DNA from: Dokdonia sp. Hel_I_53
GTDB taxonomy: Bacteria > Bacteroidota > Bacteroidia > Flavobacteriales > Flavobacteriaceae
NCBI RefSeq assembly: GCF_007827465.1
Contig: NZ_VISL01000001.1
Span: 2,499,001-2,563,000, forward strand
DNA length: 64,000 nt
Direction: 5' to 3'
In this document: positions 1-8,656 of the stretch, piece after piece
Layout of the letters: each line of letters starts with the position of its first letter
Numbering within the stretch: the first letter of the stretch is position 1
Program-made: the position numbers and the translations under genes
The notes under the pieces: generated by a model
What the model was told of the DNA's origin: nothing
Seen by the model: only the letters and a program-made list of their open reading frames with translations
The model's database searches: none

Positions 1-1640
1 ATTACAATCTTGTAAAGGCTGGCGTAGGAGCTACACTTAAAGATGGTGAAGTTGCATACAGATTAGATGGAAACAATGTAGATATTCAGTTTGTACAAGT
101 GCCATATACATCAATTCCTGATGAAGATGTGTCTGTAAGCAAAGAAGAAATACAAGATTATATTAATGATCATAAAGATGAATTTAAAACGGAGGCAACC
201 CGTTCTATCCGATTTGTGAAATTTGCAGAAGAAGCTTCACTTGAAGATGAAAATCAATTAAAAGCAGAGCTTGAAAAGATACGAAAGCCATATACCTCCC
301 GTAATGGGGCAACTGGAGTAAATGAAACTGTCATGGGTATGGAAGAAACAGAGAATATAGAAGACTTCATTGCAGAGAATTCTGATACTCCTTACGTAGA
401 TAGATGGTTTTTCAAGAAAGATCTTCCTTCAAGTATTGCAGATACGCTATTTTCTATGAATACTGGTGATATCTATGGGCCCTATAAAGATGGAAAATTC
501 ATGAATCTTAGTCGTGTAGTTGCTGTACGCACTATGCCAGATTCTATTAGATCTAGCCATATTCTTATCGATTACCAAGGTGCAATTACAAATACTCAAA
601 GAGGTCCTGTAGCATCTACATCCACAAGAACAAAAGAAGAAGCAAAGCAATTAGCTGATAGTTTACTAACTGTGCTAAAGAGAAACTCTTCTAAGTTTGA
701 AGATTTAGCTAAAGAGTTTTCTACAGATGTTTCTAATGCTGACAAAGGAGGGGACTTAGATTACCAAAACCCTAATTTATTCGCAGAGGAGTTTAGAGAT
801 TTCTTAGTAGATAACAAAACAGGTGATTTAGGGATGGCAGAAACAAATTTTGGTTTCCACGTGATCAAAATTGTAGACCAAAAGAACAGCCAAAAAGTAA
901 TGAAAATAGCTACGGTTGTAAAAGAAATTACACCATCTGACAAAACAATTTCAAATGTGTATAACACCACGCAAAAATTTGAAATTGCTGCTAAAGATGG
1001 TAATTTTCAAGAAGTAGCAACAGAAAATGGATATGCAGTACGACCAGTGCAAAGAATGCGTGCAATGGACGAAAACCTGCCAGGAGAAGGAGCTCAAAGG
1101 GCAGTTGTACAGTGGGCTTTCGAAGAAGATATAAAAGTAGGAGATATCAAACGTTTCGCAACAAATGATGGATATCTTGTAGCACAGGTAACACGTAAAA
1201 CGCCTAAAGGTACAGAGCGCGTAGAAGATGTCTCAGCTAGAGTGACTCCGATCTTACGTAACCAAAAGAAAGCTGAGGTTATTAAGGATAAATTTTCTGG
1301 CAGTACACTTGAAGAGATGGCTCAATCTCAAAATCAAGCTGTAAAATCTGCAAATGGAGTTTCTATGAATGTTCCTACGATTGCAGGTGCAGGTAACGAC
1401 CCTAAAGTAGTGGGAGCTGCTTTTGGACTTAATGAAGGAGAATTATCAAGCCCAATTGAAGGTGAAAGAGGTGTCTATGTGCTTAAAGTCACAAAAATAA
1501 CAGAGGCGGCACCTTTAGATAATTACGCTAGTTATGCTGCTCAACAAGCCCAAAAAGCTAGAGTAGCTGTAAATAGTAAAGTTCTTACTGCACTTAAGGA
1601 AGCTGCAGAGATTGAAGACAATAGATCTAAATTCTACTAG
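1..1640 (+). CDS. Peptidylprolyl isomerase, PpiC/SurA type (PpiD-like), 5' truncated
   Basis: The reading frame is open from base 3 to the stop at 1640, so about 545 residues of a larger protein are visible and the N-terminal anchor lies outside the window. A parvulin (rotamase) domain is recognisable from a segment with SSHILIDY to one with FGFHVIKIVD, about 150 residues apart, the usual opening and closing of PpiC domains. A long helical C-terminal region follows. In this family the protein is a periplasmic folding factor for outer-membrane proteins. A GTG at 99 could be mistaken for the start, but protein-like sequence continues upstream of it. A bidirectional terminator follows. The family call is firm; PpiD versus SurA is inference from length and helical content. 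Confidence 0.85.
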   Translation, partial: YNLVKAGVGATLKDGEVAYRLDGNNVDIQFVQVPYTSIPDEDVSVSKEEIQDYINDHKDEFKTEATRSIRFVKFAEEASLEDENQLKAELEKIRKPYTSRNGATGVNETVMGMEETENIEDFIAENSDTPYVDRWFFKKDLPSSIADTLFSMNTGDIYGPYKDGKFMNLSRVVAVRTMPDSIRSSHILIDYQGAITNTQRGPVASTSTRTKEEAKQLADSLLTVLKRNSSKFEDLAKEFSTDVSNADKGGDLDYQNPNLFAEEFRDFLVDNKTGDLGMAETNFGFHVIKIVDQKNSQKVMKIATVVKEITPSDKTISNVYNTTQKFEIAAKDGNFQEVATENGYAVRPVQRMRAMDENLPGEGAQRAVVQWAFEEDIKVGDIKRFATNDGYLVAQVTRKTPKGTERVEDVSARVTPILRNQKKAEVIKDKFSGSTLEEMAQSQNQAVKSANGVSMNVPTIAGAGNDPKVVGAAFGLNEGELSSPIEGERGVYVLKVTKITEAAPLDNYASYAAQQAQKARVAVNSKVLTALKEAAEIEDNRSKFY

Positions 1641-1680
1641 TAGTTGAGAAAGATTTACAATCGACTATATTAAAATAAAA

Positions 1681-1713
1681 AATGCCTGAGATTTCTTCTC
1701 AGGCATTTTTTTT
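1681..1713. terminator. Bidirectional rho-independent terminator
   Basis: Perfect 10-bp stem (AATGCCTGAG / CTCAGGCATT) with a 7-base loop, a T run on the right and an A run on the left. It sits between the convergent PpiC-type gene and the GHMP kinase gene and can serve both. Confidence 0.85.
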
Positions 1714-1728
1714 ATGGAATAAGAATTG

Positions 1729-1744
1729 CGCTTTCGCGAAAGCG
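1729..1744. repeat. 16-bp iterated palindrome (perfect)
   Basis: CGCTTTCGCGAAAGCG, intergenic, five bases past the stop codon of the leftward GHMP kinase gene. Member of the family described in the findings. Confidence 0.95.
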
Positions 1745-1749
1745 AACTA

Positions 1750-2658
1750 TTATAAAATCATATCATCATAAGAAATGATAGTTTGAAATCCTCTGCTATA
1801 GAAATAGTTCTTCTGTAAAGTGCCTCCTGTTGCTAGGATAAAATCGCCACCCCAACCCCCTAAACTCTTAATAGTCTTAGGGTAATCAGGAAAGAGTTGC
1901 GATTTTATAGTTGGAGTTTTAAGTACCTCAGAAAGGCGAGATTCATGAGCTTGTAATAAATGTTCAAATTCAGTCAGATCGCTACTTTGAATGATGTGTT
2001 CTGTGAGTGAGGAAAAATAATCAACCTCTTTCTGTAGCTTAATTTTACTAAGGCTTCTGTAATGCTTAATGCTCTCTCTACTATTTTGTTTTTTATTGAG
2101 ATGGACAAAAAACAGCCGATCTCTAAATGAGGGGTTAAATGAAACATCTTTTGTCACAGCCTGAGAACTTTTATTGTGATAGCGTATAGGGCCTTGAGCA
2201 GTGGCGCAGGCAATATCATAACCGCTCCCTCCAAAAGTTGCTTTTAATAAATCATATGGGTTTACGTTTGCCCAGCGAGCTACATTTGAAATCAAGGTAG
2301 AGGAGGACCCTAATCCCCAGTTTTGAGGAAATTCTAATGTTGTTATTACGTCAAAACCTTCGCTTTTCTCAAGAAAGTCAGGATTGAGCTCAGTTGCTTT
2401 TCTTAGGATAGATAAGAGTCGTGATTCAATTTTTCCTTTGGGACTTAACGAATCACTCAGGGGTAATGAAAAATTTATATCAAGCCATACACTACCATCT
2501 TCTAGAAAACTTTTCCAATGTACACAGTTGTGATCTGTTTCTTTAACGATAAGCGATTGTCCTTTCTTTGTGGGAAGGGCAAGAGCCTCTGCGCCATCAA
2601 GAACAATATATTCTGAGGTCAATAATAGTTTTCCGTGGCTATAAAATGTCTTACTCAA
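1750..2658 (-). CDS. GYDIA-family GHMP kinase
   Basis: 302-residue GHMP-superfamily kinase. The glycine/serine-rich ATP-binding loop is visible as GLGSSSTLISNVA near residue 115, and the GYDIA signature that names the family follows at GGSGYDIACA. The gene lies immediately downstream of the HMG-CoA reductase gene on the same strand (51-bp gap), which suggests a role as a mevalonate or phosphomevalonate kinase in isoprenoid precursor synthesis. That substrate is inferred from context; the sequence shows only the kinase superfamily. Cytoplasmic, with no signal peptide. Its C-terminus is close to an iterated palindrome and a shared terminator. Confidence 0.85.
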   Translation of the reverse strand: MSKTFYSHGKLLLTSEYIVLDGAEALALPTKKGQSLIVKETDHNCVHWKSFLEDGSVWLDINFSLPLSDSLSPKGKIESRLLSILRKATELNPDFLEKSEGFDVITTLEFPQNWGLGSSSTLISNVARWANVNPYDLLKATFGGSGYDIACATAQGPIRYHNKSSQAVTKDVSFNPSFRDRLFFVHLNKKQNSRESIKHYRSLSKIKLQKEVDYFSSLTEHIIQSSDLTEFEHLLQAHESRLSEVLKTPTIKSQLFPDYPKTIKSLGGWGGDFILATGGTLQKNYFYSRGFQTIISYDDMIL

Positions 2659-2709
2659 TGCTACTATTGTTTTACAGTATTACTAAATATAAGATGCTGG
2701 AAATTCGTT

Positions 2710-4026
2710 CTAGGCAGTTCTTAGCGAGTTAACAAAATCTACTACTGCGCTGTGTGTTACAGTATGTGTTTTAAAATACTGTACAGTTTTTTGTTTTTCT
2801 TCAGGCTGGGCTTCTAGTTGATTTAAAATATTCATTAAGTGCATTTTCATATGCCCTTGTTGTATTCCGGTAGTTATAAGGGATTTGACAGCAGCAAAAT
2901 TTTGTGCGAGGCCTGCTACTGCAACAATCTCCATTAATTCTTTTGAGCTTGGATTTTGTAAGAGCTCCATTGACCATCTCACAAGTGGATGTAATTTTGT
3001 CAGACCTCCCACAGTCCCTAATGCAAGAGGTACTTCAATCCAGAAAGTAAATATTTCATCTTCTATTTTTGCATGTGTAAGGCTTCTATATTGCATTGTT
3101 CTTGCGGCATATGCATGTACACCAGCCTCAACAGCTCTAAAATCATTTCCAGTAGCAAGAACCACTGCATCTATACCGTTCATGATTCCCTTATTGTGAG
3201 TGACAGCACGGTAGGGCTCATGCTCTGCAATTGCTATTGCTTGAAGAAACTTCTCTGCAAACATAGCGCCCTCTATATTTTTTTCAGAAAGTTCTTTTAC
3301 TGGACAGCTTACCTCTGCTCGTACTAGGCAATCTGGGACATAGTTAGATAAAATAGACATTATTATTTGTAAGGAGTCTCCGCTTTCGCGAAAGCGAGGA
3401 TCTTTTAAAAATCCATTCTCAAACGTAGATGCAAATTGCTCTAAGCAGCTGTTTATGAAGTTTGCTCCCATTGCATCAAGCGTTTCAAAGGTGCAATGTA
3501 GCTGATAATAGTTTGAAATTGAAGCTGTTTTATTAACTAACGTAATATCTTTTATGCCACCACCACGTTTTTCCATATTTCGAGTGATAGACGCTGCTTC
3601 AGAAAACAGTACGGGTTTTATGTCTGAAAAATAAGACTGCAATTGCTTAGCATTACCAGTATAGGTAAAATGTACTTGGCCTACTTTTGTTGTACCTAGT
3701 ATTTCAGTTTTAAATCCGCCACGGGTTGCCCAAAACTTTGCTGCTTTGCTAGCTGCAGCTACTACAGAACTTTCTTCGATGGCCATGGGGATGGTATACC
3801 GCTTGTTGTTAATTAAAAAATTAGGCGCTACACCTAATGGTAAATAGTAGTTTGAGATCGTGTTCTCTATAAATTCATCGTGTAATTGTTGTAGCTTCTC
3901 ATCGCTATTCCAGTAAGAAACAAGAGTTTGCGTTGCTTGTTCTTTATCTTGAAAATAGTGCTGTGCTAGCCAGTCTATTTTTTGTGATTTTGTAAGTTTT
4001 GAAAAACCAGATACTTCTTTTGTCAT
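2710..4026 (-). CDS. Hydroxymethylglutaryl-CoA reductase, class II (degradative type)
   Basis: 438 residues when started at the ATG at 4026; the codon before it is TTG. Class II HMG-CoA reductase hallmarks are visible: ENTISNYYLPLGVAPNF near residue 55, the DAMGANF segment, HNKGIMNGIDA with the catalytic-type lysine and aspartate region, and GTVGGLTKLHP. The enzyme interconverts HMG-CoA and mevalonate. In Flavobacteria it is the usual HMG-CoA reductase of the mevalonate route, and the adjacent GHMP kinase fits that. An iterated palindrome lies inside the gene (3381-3396) and encodes RFRES. A TAnnTTTG box precedes the start. Confidence 0.92.
   Translation of the reverse strand: MTKEVSGFSKLTKSQKIDWLAQHYFQDKEQATQTLVSYWNSDEKLQQLHDEFIENTISNYYLPLGVAPNFLINNKRYTIPMAIEESSVVAAASKAAKFWATRGGFKTEILGTTKVGQVHFTYTGNAKQLQSYFSDIKPVLFSEAASITRNMEKRGGGIKDITLVNKTASISNYYQLHCTFETLDAMGANFINSCLEQFASTFENGFLKDPRFRESGDSLQIIMSILSNYVPDCLVRAEVSCPVKELSEKNIEGAMFAEKFLQAIAIAEHEPYRAVTHNKGIMNGIDAVVLATGNDFRAVEAGVHAYAARTMQYRSLTHAKIEDEIFTFWIEVPLALGTVGGLTKLHPLVRWSMELLQNPSSKELMEIVAVAGLAQNFAAVKSLITTGIQQGHMKMHLMNILNQLEAQPEEKQKTVQYFKTHTVTHSAVVDFVNSLRTA
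3381..3396. repeat. 16-bp iterated palindrome (perfect), inside HMG-CoA reductase gene
   Basis: CGCTTTCGCGAAAGCG; read in the gene's frame as RFRES (context DPRFRESGD). Confidence 0.95.
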
Positions 4027-4048
4027 CAAAGATTTTTTGTGAGAATCA

Positions 4049-4056
4049 CAAAGATA
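4049..4056 (-). promoter_or_regulatory. Putative -7 box (TATCTTTG) for HMG-CoA reductase
   Basis: Matches the Bacteroidetes primary sigma -7 consensus TAnnTTTG on the minus strand, 22 bases before the ATG at 4026. No convincing -33 TTG was found at the ideal spacing. Confidence 0.5.
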
Positions 4057-4198
4057 CTGAGATTGCAGAGATCGTATGTGCGCAAGGGTTGTGACGGGGA
4101 ATTATTTCTTAACATTATGTTAGTATTTAACAGTAAAAGCAGGGATTTGTGCAGTTTTTTTAGTAAAATTGAAAACTTTAGATTAATCAAACACATAT

Positions 4199-6382
4199 AT
4201 GAGATTATACACCTATGTAGCTACCTTTTTTCTTCTGGTAGTACAAAGCACAATTGCACAAAATAAACAAATTACACTTGAGGACATTTGGAAAGACGGT
4301 ACTTTTAGAGCAGAGCGTCTACAGTCTATCCATTCTATGGCAAATGGAAGTGAATATGCGGTCCAGAATTTTGATAGAGAAACTCGTACGGGGAGTGTTG
4401 ATATTTATAGCTATGCCACTGGGGAAAAAGTCCGCACAGCGGTTAGCAGTAGTGATATAGATAGCCTAAATTACTTTATAAGTTACCGTTTTAGTCCTGA
4501 TGAAAAACAACTATTACTGTCTACTAAGCTAAAGTCTATTTTTAGAAGATCTACACTGGGGGAGTACTATGTTTGGAATCCGCTTTCGCGAAAGCTTACA
4601 CAAGTTTCTAAAGATTTAATACAAGAGCCTACCTTCTCTCCAGATGGAAAAAAAATTGCCTACGGAAAAGATAACAATCTGTATGTTTTTGACATTGCTT
4701 CACAAACAACCAAGCAGTTTACTTTTGACGGTAAAAAGAATAGTATTATTAATGGAATTACGGATTGGGTATACGAAGAAGAATTTGGATTTGTACGCGC
4801 TTTTGATTGGAGCGCCGACAGCAAAAAAATAGCTTACATACGTTTTGATGAAACAAATGTTCCAGAATTTTCAATGGATGTTTATGGCTCAGAATTGTAC
4901 CAAACGCAAACAGTTTTTAAATATCCAAAAGCTGGAGAAACAAATGCAGAGGTAAGTGTTCATGTTTATACAGTAGATGATGCAAATCAAGGAGCTAATG
5001 TAGTGAGGTCGATGGCTCTTAGTTTAAAAAATGCAGATGCTTACTATATCCCAAGATTAAAATGGTCTAAAGATCCGAACGTCTTATCTATTCAAGTACT
5101 TAATAGACATCAAGATCATTTAAAACTTCTTTTTTACAACACTCAAACCAATATGGTTAAGCAAGCCTTGAGGGAAAGAGATGAAGCATATGTAGATGTA
5201 ACAGATAACCTAACGTTTCTTGCTGATAATAGTTTTTTATGGACTAGTGAAAAAGATGGATGGAATCATATTTACCATCACAATCCAGATGGGTCATTAA
5301 GAAGACAAGTGACTTCTGGAGACTGGGAAGTGACAGGTTTTTATGGTTATGATTTAAAAACAAATCGTGTTTTTTATCAGAGTTCAGAAAACGGTTCTAT
5401 TAATAGAGGCGTGTATGCTGTAGCCTTAAATGGAGAAGATAAGCAAGCTTTAGCAGCTTCTGAAGGAACAAATGATGCAGACTTTAGTTATTTTATACAC
5501 ACTTACTCAAATACTACTACACCTTACCGTTTTACACTTAACAATGCAAAAGATGGAAGTCAGGTACGTGTTATAAAGGATAATAAAGATTTAAAAGAAT
5601 TATATGCAGGATACGATATCTCTCCAAAAGAATTTTTTGAAATTGATATCAATGGAGTGTCTTTGAATGCGTATATGATTAAGCCTACAGATTTTGATCC
5701 TTCCAAAAAGTATCCACTTTTTATGACGCAATATTCTGGACCAGGTTCACAAAGTGTTGCCAATGAATGGGATACTTCTAATGATTATTGGTTCCATATG
5801 CTGGCACAAAATGATTACATCGTAGTGTGCGTAGATCCGAGAGGCACAGGATTAAAAGGACGTGATTTCAAAAAGATGACTCAAAAAGAATTAGGGAAGT
5901 TTGAAGTTCAAGATCAAATAGCCGCTGCCAATGAGCTAAGTAAAAGGTCATATATAGACGAAAGTCGTACGGGAATTTGGGGATGGAGTTATGGTGGCTT
6001 TATGGCATCAAACTCTTTATTTCAAGGATCAGATACGTTTGAGATGGCTATTGCAGTAGCACCAGTTACTTCTTGGAGGTTTTATGATACAATTTATACA
6101 GAGCGCTATATGCAAACTCCACAGGAAAATGCAAGTGGTTATGATGAAAACTCACCTTTGAGTCACGTAAGCAAATTGAAGGGTGACTTTTTATTAGTAC
6201 ATGGTGGAGCAGATGATAATGTTCATGTACAAAACTCTACTAGACTTGTAGAGGCGCTTGTGCAAGCTAATAAGCAATTTGATTACTTCAATTATCCAGA
6301 CAAAAATCATGGAATTTATGGAGGAAATACACGTCTTCACTTATATACCATGATGACTAACTTCATTAAAGAGAAATTATAA
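4199..6382 (+). CDS. Prolyl oligopeptidase family S9 / dipeptidyl peptidase IV
   Basis: 727 residues. A signal peptide (MRLYTYVATFFLLVVQSTIAQ) is followed by a beta-propeller region typical of DPP IV N-termini (about residues 30-480) and an alpha/beta-hydrolase domain. The catalytic triad is visible: Ser in GWSYGGF (about residue 597), Asp in GGADDNVH (about 671), His in DKNHGIYG (about 703). It would release N-terminal dipeptides, mostly X-Pro, from peptides in the periplasm or outside. The POT transporter 40 bp downstream on the same strand could import the products. A palindrome copy (4581-4596) in the propeller encodes LSRK. Confidence 0.93.
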   Translation: MRLYTYVATFFLLVVQSTIAQNKQITLEDIWKDGTFRAERLQSIHSMANGSEYAVQNFDRETRTGSVDIYSYATGEKVRTAVSSSDIDSLNYFISYRFSPDEKQLLLSTKLKSIFRRSTLGEYYVWNPLSRKLTQVSKDLIQEPTFSPDGKKIAYGKDNNLYVFDIASQTTKQFTFDGKKNSIINGITDWVYEEEFGFVRAFDWSADSKKIAYIRFDETNVPEFSMDVYGSELYQTQTVFKYPKAGETNAEVSVHVYTVDDANQGANVVRSMALSLKNADAYYIPRLKWSKDPNVLSIQVLNRHQDHLKLLFYNTQTNMVKQALRERDEAYVDVTDNLTFLADNSFLWTSEKDGWNHIYHHNPDGSLRRQVTSGDWEVTGFYGYDLKTNRVFYQSSENGSINRGVYAVALNGEDKQALAASEGTNDADFSYFIHTYSNTTTPYRFTLNNAKDGSQVRVIKDNKDLKELYAGYDISPKEFFEIDINGVSLNAYMIKPTDFDPSKKYPLFMTQYSGPGSQSVANEWDTSNDYWFHMLAQNDYIVVCVDPRGTGLKGRDFKKMTQKELGKFEVQDQIAAANELSKRSYIDESRTGIWGWSYGGFMASNSLFQGSDTFEMAIAVAPVTSWRFYDTIYTERYMQTPQENASGYDENSPLSHVSKLKGDFLLVHGGADDNVHVQNSTRLVEALVQANKQFDYFNYPDKNHGIYGGNTRLHLYTMMTNFIKEKL
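4581..4596. repeat. Iterated palindrome (15 of 16), inside DPP IV gene
   Basis: CGCTTTCGCGAAAGCT: intact 14-base core with the last outer base changed to T. Read as LSRK (context NPLSRKLTQ). Confidence 0.93.
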
Positions 6383-6422
6383 TAACTAACTAACCAATAA
6401 TTTTATTCAAAAAATCACTTAT

Positions 6423-8012
6423 ATGGAATTTAAATACGGAGGTTCTCTAACCAATCAAAAAACAGTACTTGGGCATCCATCTGGTCTGTTTGTCCTATTC
6501 TTTACAGAGATGTGGGAGCGTTTTTCTTACTATGGTATGCGTGCATTACTAGTGCTATTCTTAGTTTCAGCTGTGCTCGATGGAGGATGGGGCTGGGAAA
6601 GAGCAGAAGCTCTTCAACTATATGCATTCTATACAGGACTCGTATATGTAACTCCAATTTTTGGGGGTTTAATTGCAGATAAAATAACTGGATACAGGAG
6701 AGCAGTAGTTATAGGAGCTTTGTTAATGACTTTAGGTCATGCATCTATGGCTTTTGAAGTGACAGCAGACTTTTTCTTTTATGCTGGACTTGTACTTTTA
6801 ATTATTGGGAATGGTATGTTTAAGCCTAATATTTCTTCAATGGTAGGTCAGCTTTACAAAGATCAAGGGAAAGAGAAAGATGCTGGGTACACTATATTTT
6901 ATATGGGTATTAACTCTGGAGCATTTTTAGGTATTCTTTTGTGTGGATACATTGGGGAAAGTGTAGGATGGCATTATGGTTTTGGTTTAGCTGGAATTTT
7001 CATGCTCGTTGGGATGTTGCAGTTTCATTTTGCACAAGATATATTTGGAAGGATTGGTCTTTCTCCAAAAAAATCGGAGGAGTTCGACGATGCTCTTGAA
7101 GATAGTGTTGAAGATGCTATTGACAAAATTGAAGACGTTGTTGATGAATCAAAAAAATCTAAGGTTACTAGAGATAGATTGATTGTTATAGGTGTATTAG
7201 CCTTCTTTACAATATTCTTTTGGTGGGCATTTGAGCAGGCTGGTGGTTCAATGACCATTTTTGCTGCAGATTATACAGATAGAGTTCTAGAGGGAAGTAG
7301 TGGTATGACTTTCAAAATTGTTAATACTCTTCTCACAGTTGTTCCAATGATAATTATTACTTGGGTTTTGAGTTTGTTATTTAGACAGACTTTTGGAAAG
7401 TTTGCACTTTCTAACATTATATTGGGAGTAGGATTTGTAATAATTTGGGGGATTGTAATATGGATGCTTTCTCGTCAATTTGCTGATGACGCTCCAGAAG
7501 TACCAGCGTCTTGGTTTGGTATTTTAAATTCTTTCTTTATCATCGCATTCGCTCCATTGTTTTCTAAAATTTGGAAAAGTAAATTCAATCCAAGTGGTCC
7601 AATAAAATTTGCCATAGGTCTAATATTATTAGGTCTCGGGTTTGGAATACTCTCTTATGGATCTATGGGTATTCCATTAGGAGCAAAGACTGCTTCTGTA
7701 AGCATGATTTTTCTTGTACTAGCATATTTGTTCCATACATTAGGAGAACTATGTGTCTCTCCAGTAGGTCTTTCTTATGTAAGTAAACTAGCTCCAGCAA
7801 AACTTGTTGGCTTAATGTTTGGAATTTGGTTTGTGGCAAACTTTATAGCAAATTTTGCAGCTGGTATTACAGGTAGTTATATTGACCCAATTGTCGAAGA
7901 ATACGGAATGGCAACGTTCTTTATGATCTTTACAATAGTACCTGTAGGAGCAGGGCTTTTAATGCTTGCTTTAAATAGAACTTTAATTAAAATGATGCAC
8001 GGAATCAGATAA
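6423..8012 (+). CDS. POT/PTR family proton-coupled oligopeptide transporter
   Basis: 529 residues with about 12-14 hydrophobic membrane spans. The POT signature is at the N-terminus: TEMWERFSYYGMRALL, containing the ExxERFxYY proton-coupling motif. A second PTR2-type segment, FYMGINSGAF, lies near residue 165. A charged cytoplasmic loop rich in Asp, Glu and Lys (about residues 215-245) separates the two bundles. It imports di- and tripeptides across the inner membrane. It follows the DPP IV gene by 40 bp, probably as an operon, and ends at a clear terminator. Confidence 0.93.
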   Translation: MEFKYGGSLTNQKTVLGHPSGLFVLFFTEMWERFSYYGMRALLVLFLVSAVLDGGWGWERAEALQLYAFYTGLVYVTPIFGGLIADKITGYRRAVVIGALLMTLGHASMAFEVTADFFFYAGLVLLIIGNGMFKPNISSMVGQLYKDQGKEKDAGYTIFYMGINSGAFLGILLCGYIGESVGWHYGFGLAGIFMLVGMLQFHFAQDIFGRIGLSPKKSEEFDDALEDSVEDAIDKIEDVVDESKKSKVTRDRLIVIGVLAFFTIFFWWAFEQAGGSMTIFAADYTDRVLEGSSGMTFKIVNTLLTVVPMIIITWVLSLLFRQTFGKFALSNIILGVGFVIIWGIVIWMLSRQFADDAPEVPASWFGILNSFFIIAFAPLFSKIWKSKFNPSGPIKFAIGLILLGLGFGILSYGSMGIPLGAKTASVSMIFLVLAYLFHTLGELCVSPVGLSYVSKLAPAKLVGLMFGIWFVANFIANFAAGITGSYIDPIVEEYGMATFFMIFTIVPVGAGLLMLALNRTLIKMMHGIR

Positions 8013-8040
8013 AATGTTACATATCTTACTTTAATTAAAA

Positions 8041-8067
8041 AACGTTCCAATTTTGGAACGTTTTTTG
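8041..8067 (+). terminator. Rho-independent terminator after POT transporter
   Basis: 9-bp stem AACGTTCCA / TGGAACGTT with a 4-base loop, followed by a T run. An A run on the left makes it usable in both directions, but its neighbours are both on the plus strand. Confidence 0.85.
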
Positions 8068-8111
8068 TCTAAATCGTTTTGATTGTATATTAGATCTATA
8101 AAAATAATTAA

Positions 8112-8651
8112 ATGAAAAAGTTAGTATATATTTTATTGTTTATTTCTACAGCCACGCTTAGTGCCCAACAAATTAACTGGATCACTATGGATCAAGCGCT
8201 AGCAGCTCAAAAAGAGACTCCTAAAAAAATCTTTATGGATGTATATACTACGTGGTGTGGACCTTGTAAAATGCTGGATAGAAATACATTTGTAGATAAA
8301 GATGTAGTACAATTCATCAATGAAAATTACTATGCTGTAAAGTTTAATGCAGAAGGCACAGAATTTATAAATTATCTAGGTAATACATATACGAATCCTA
8401 GACACGATCCTAAAAGAAAAGGACGTAATTCCCAGCATGAATTTGCTCAAGGACTAAAAGTAAGAGCTTATCCCAGTATGGTGTTTTTTGATGAGAATGG
8501 TAACTATATCCAACCTATCACAGGGTATCACACACCACAACGACTTGAAATTTACGTAAAAATGGTAGCAAATGATGATTACAAAGAAATAACTACTCAA
8601 GAGAAGTGGGATCAATACCAAAAAGACTTTAAATACTCTTGGTCAAAGTAA
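8112..8651 (+). CDS. Exported thioredoxin-fold protein
   Basis: 179 residues. The signal peptide (cleavage after about TLSAQ) indicates a periplasmic location. A thioredoxin fold is shown by YTTWCGPCKMLD with a CxxC active site near residue 53, and by the cis-proline region YPSMVFF near residue 120. The likely role is thiol-disulfide exchange or reduction of periplasmic proteins; the partner is unknown. The gene stands alone downstream of a terminator and converges with comEC, only 5 bp away. Confidence 0.88.
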   Translation: MKKLVYILLFISTATLSAQQINWITMDQALAAQKETPKKIFMDVYTTWCGPCKMLDRNTFVDKDVVQFINENYYAVKFNAEGTEFINYLGNTYTNPRHDPKRKGRNSQHEFAQGLKVRAYPSMVFFDENGNYIQPITGYHTPQRLEIYVKMVANDDYKEITTQEKWDQYQKDFKYSWSK

Positions 8652-8656
8652 TCATG

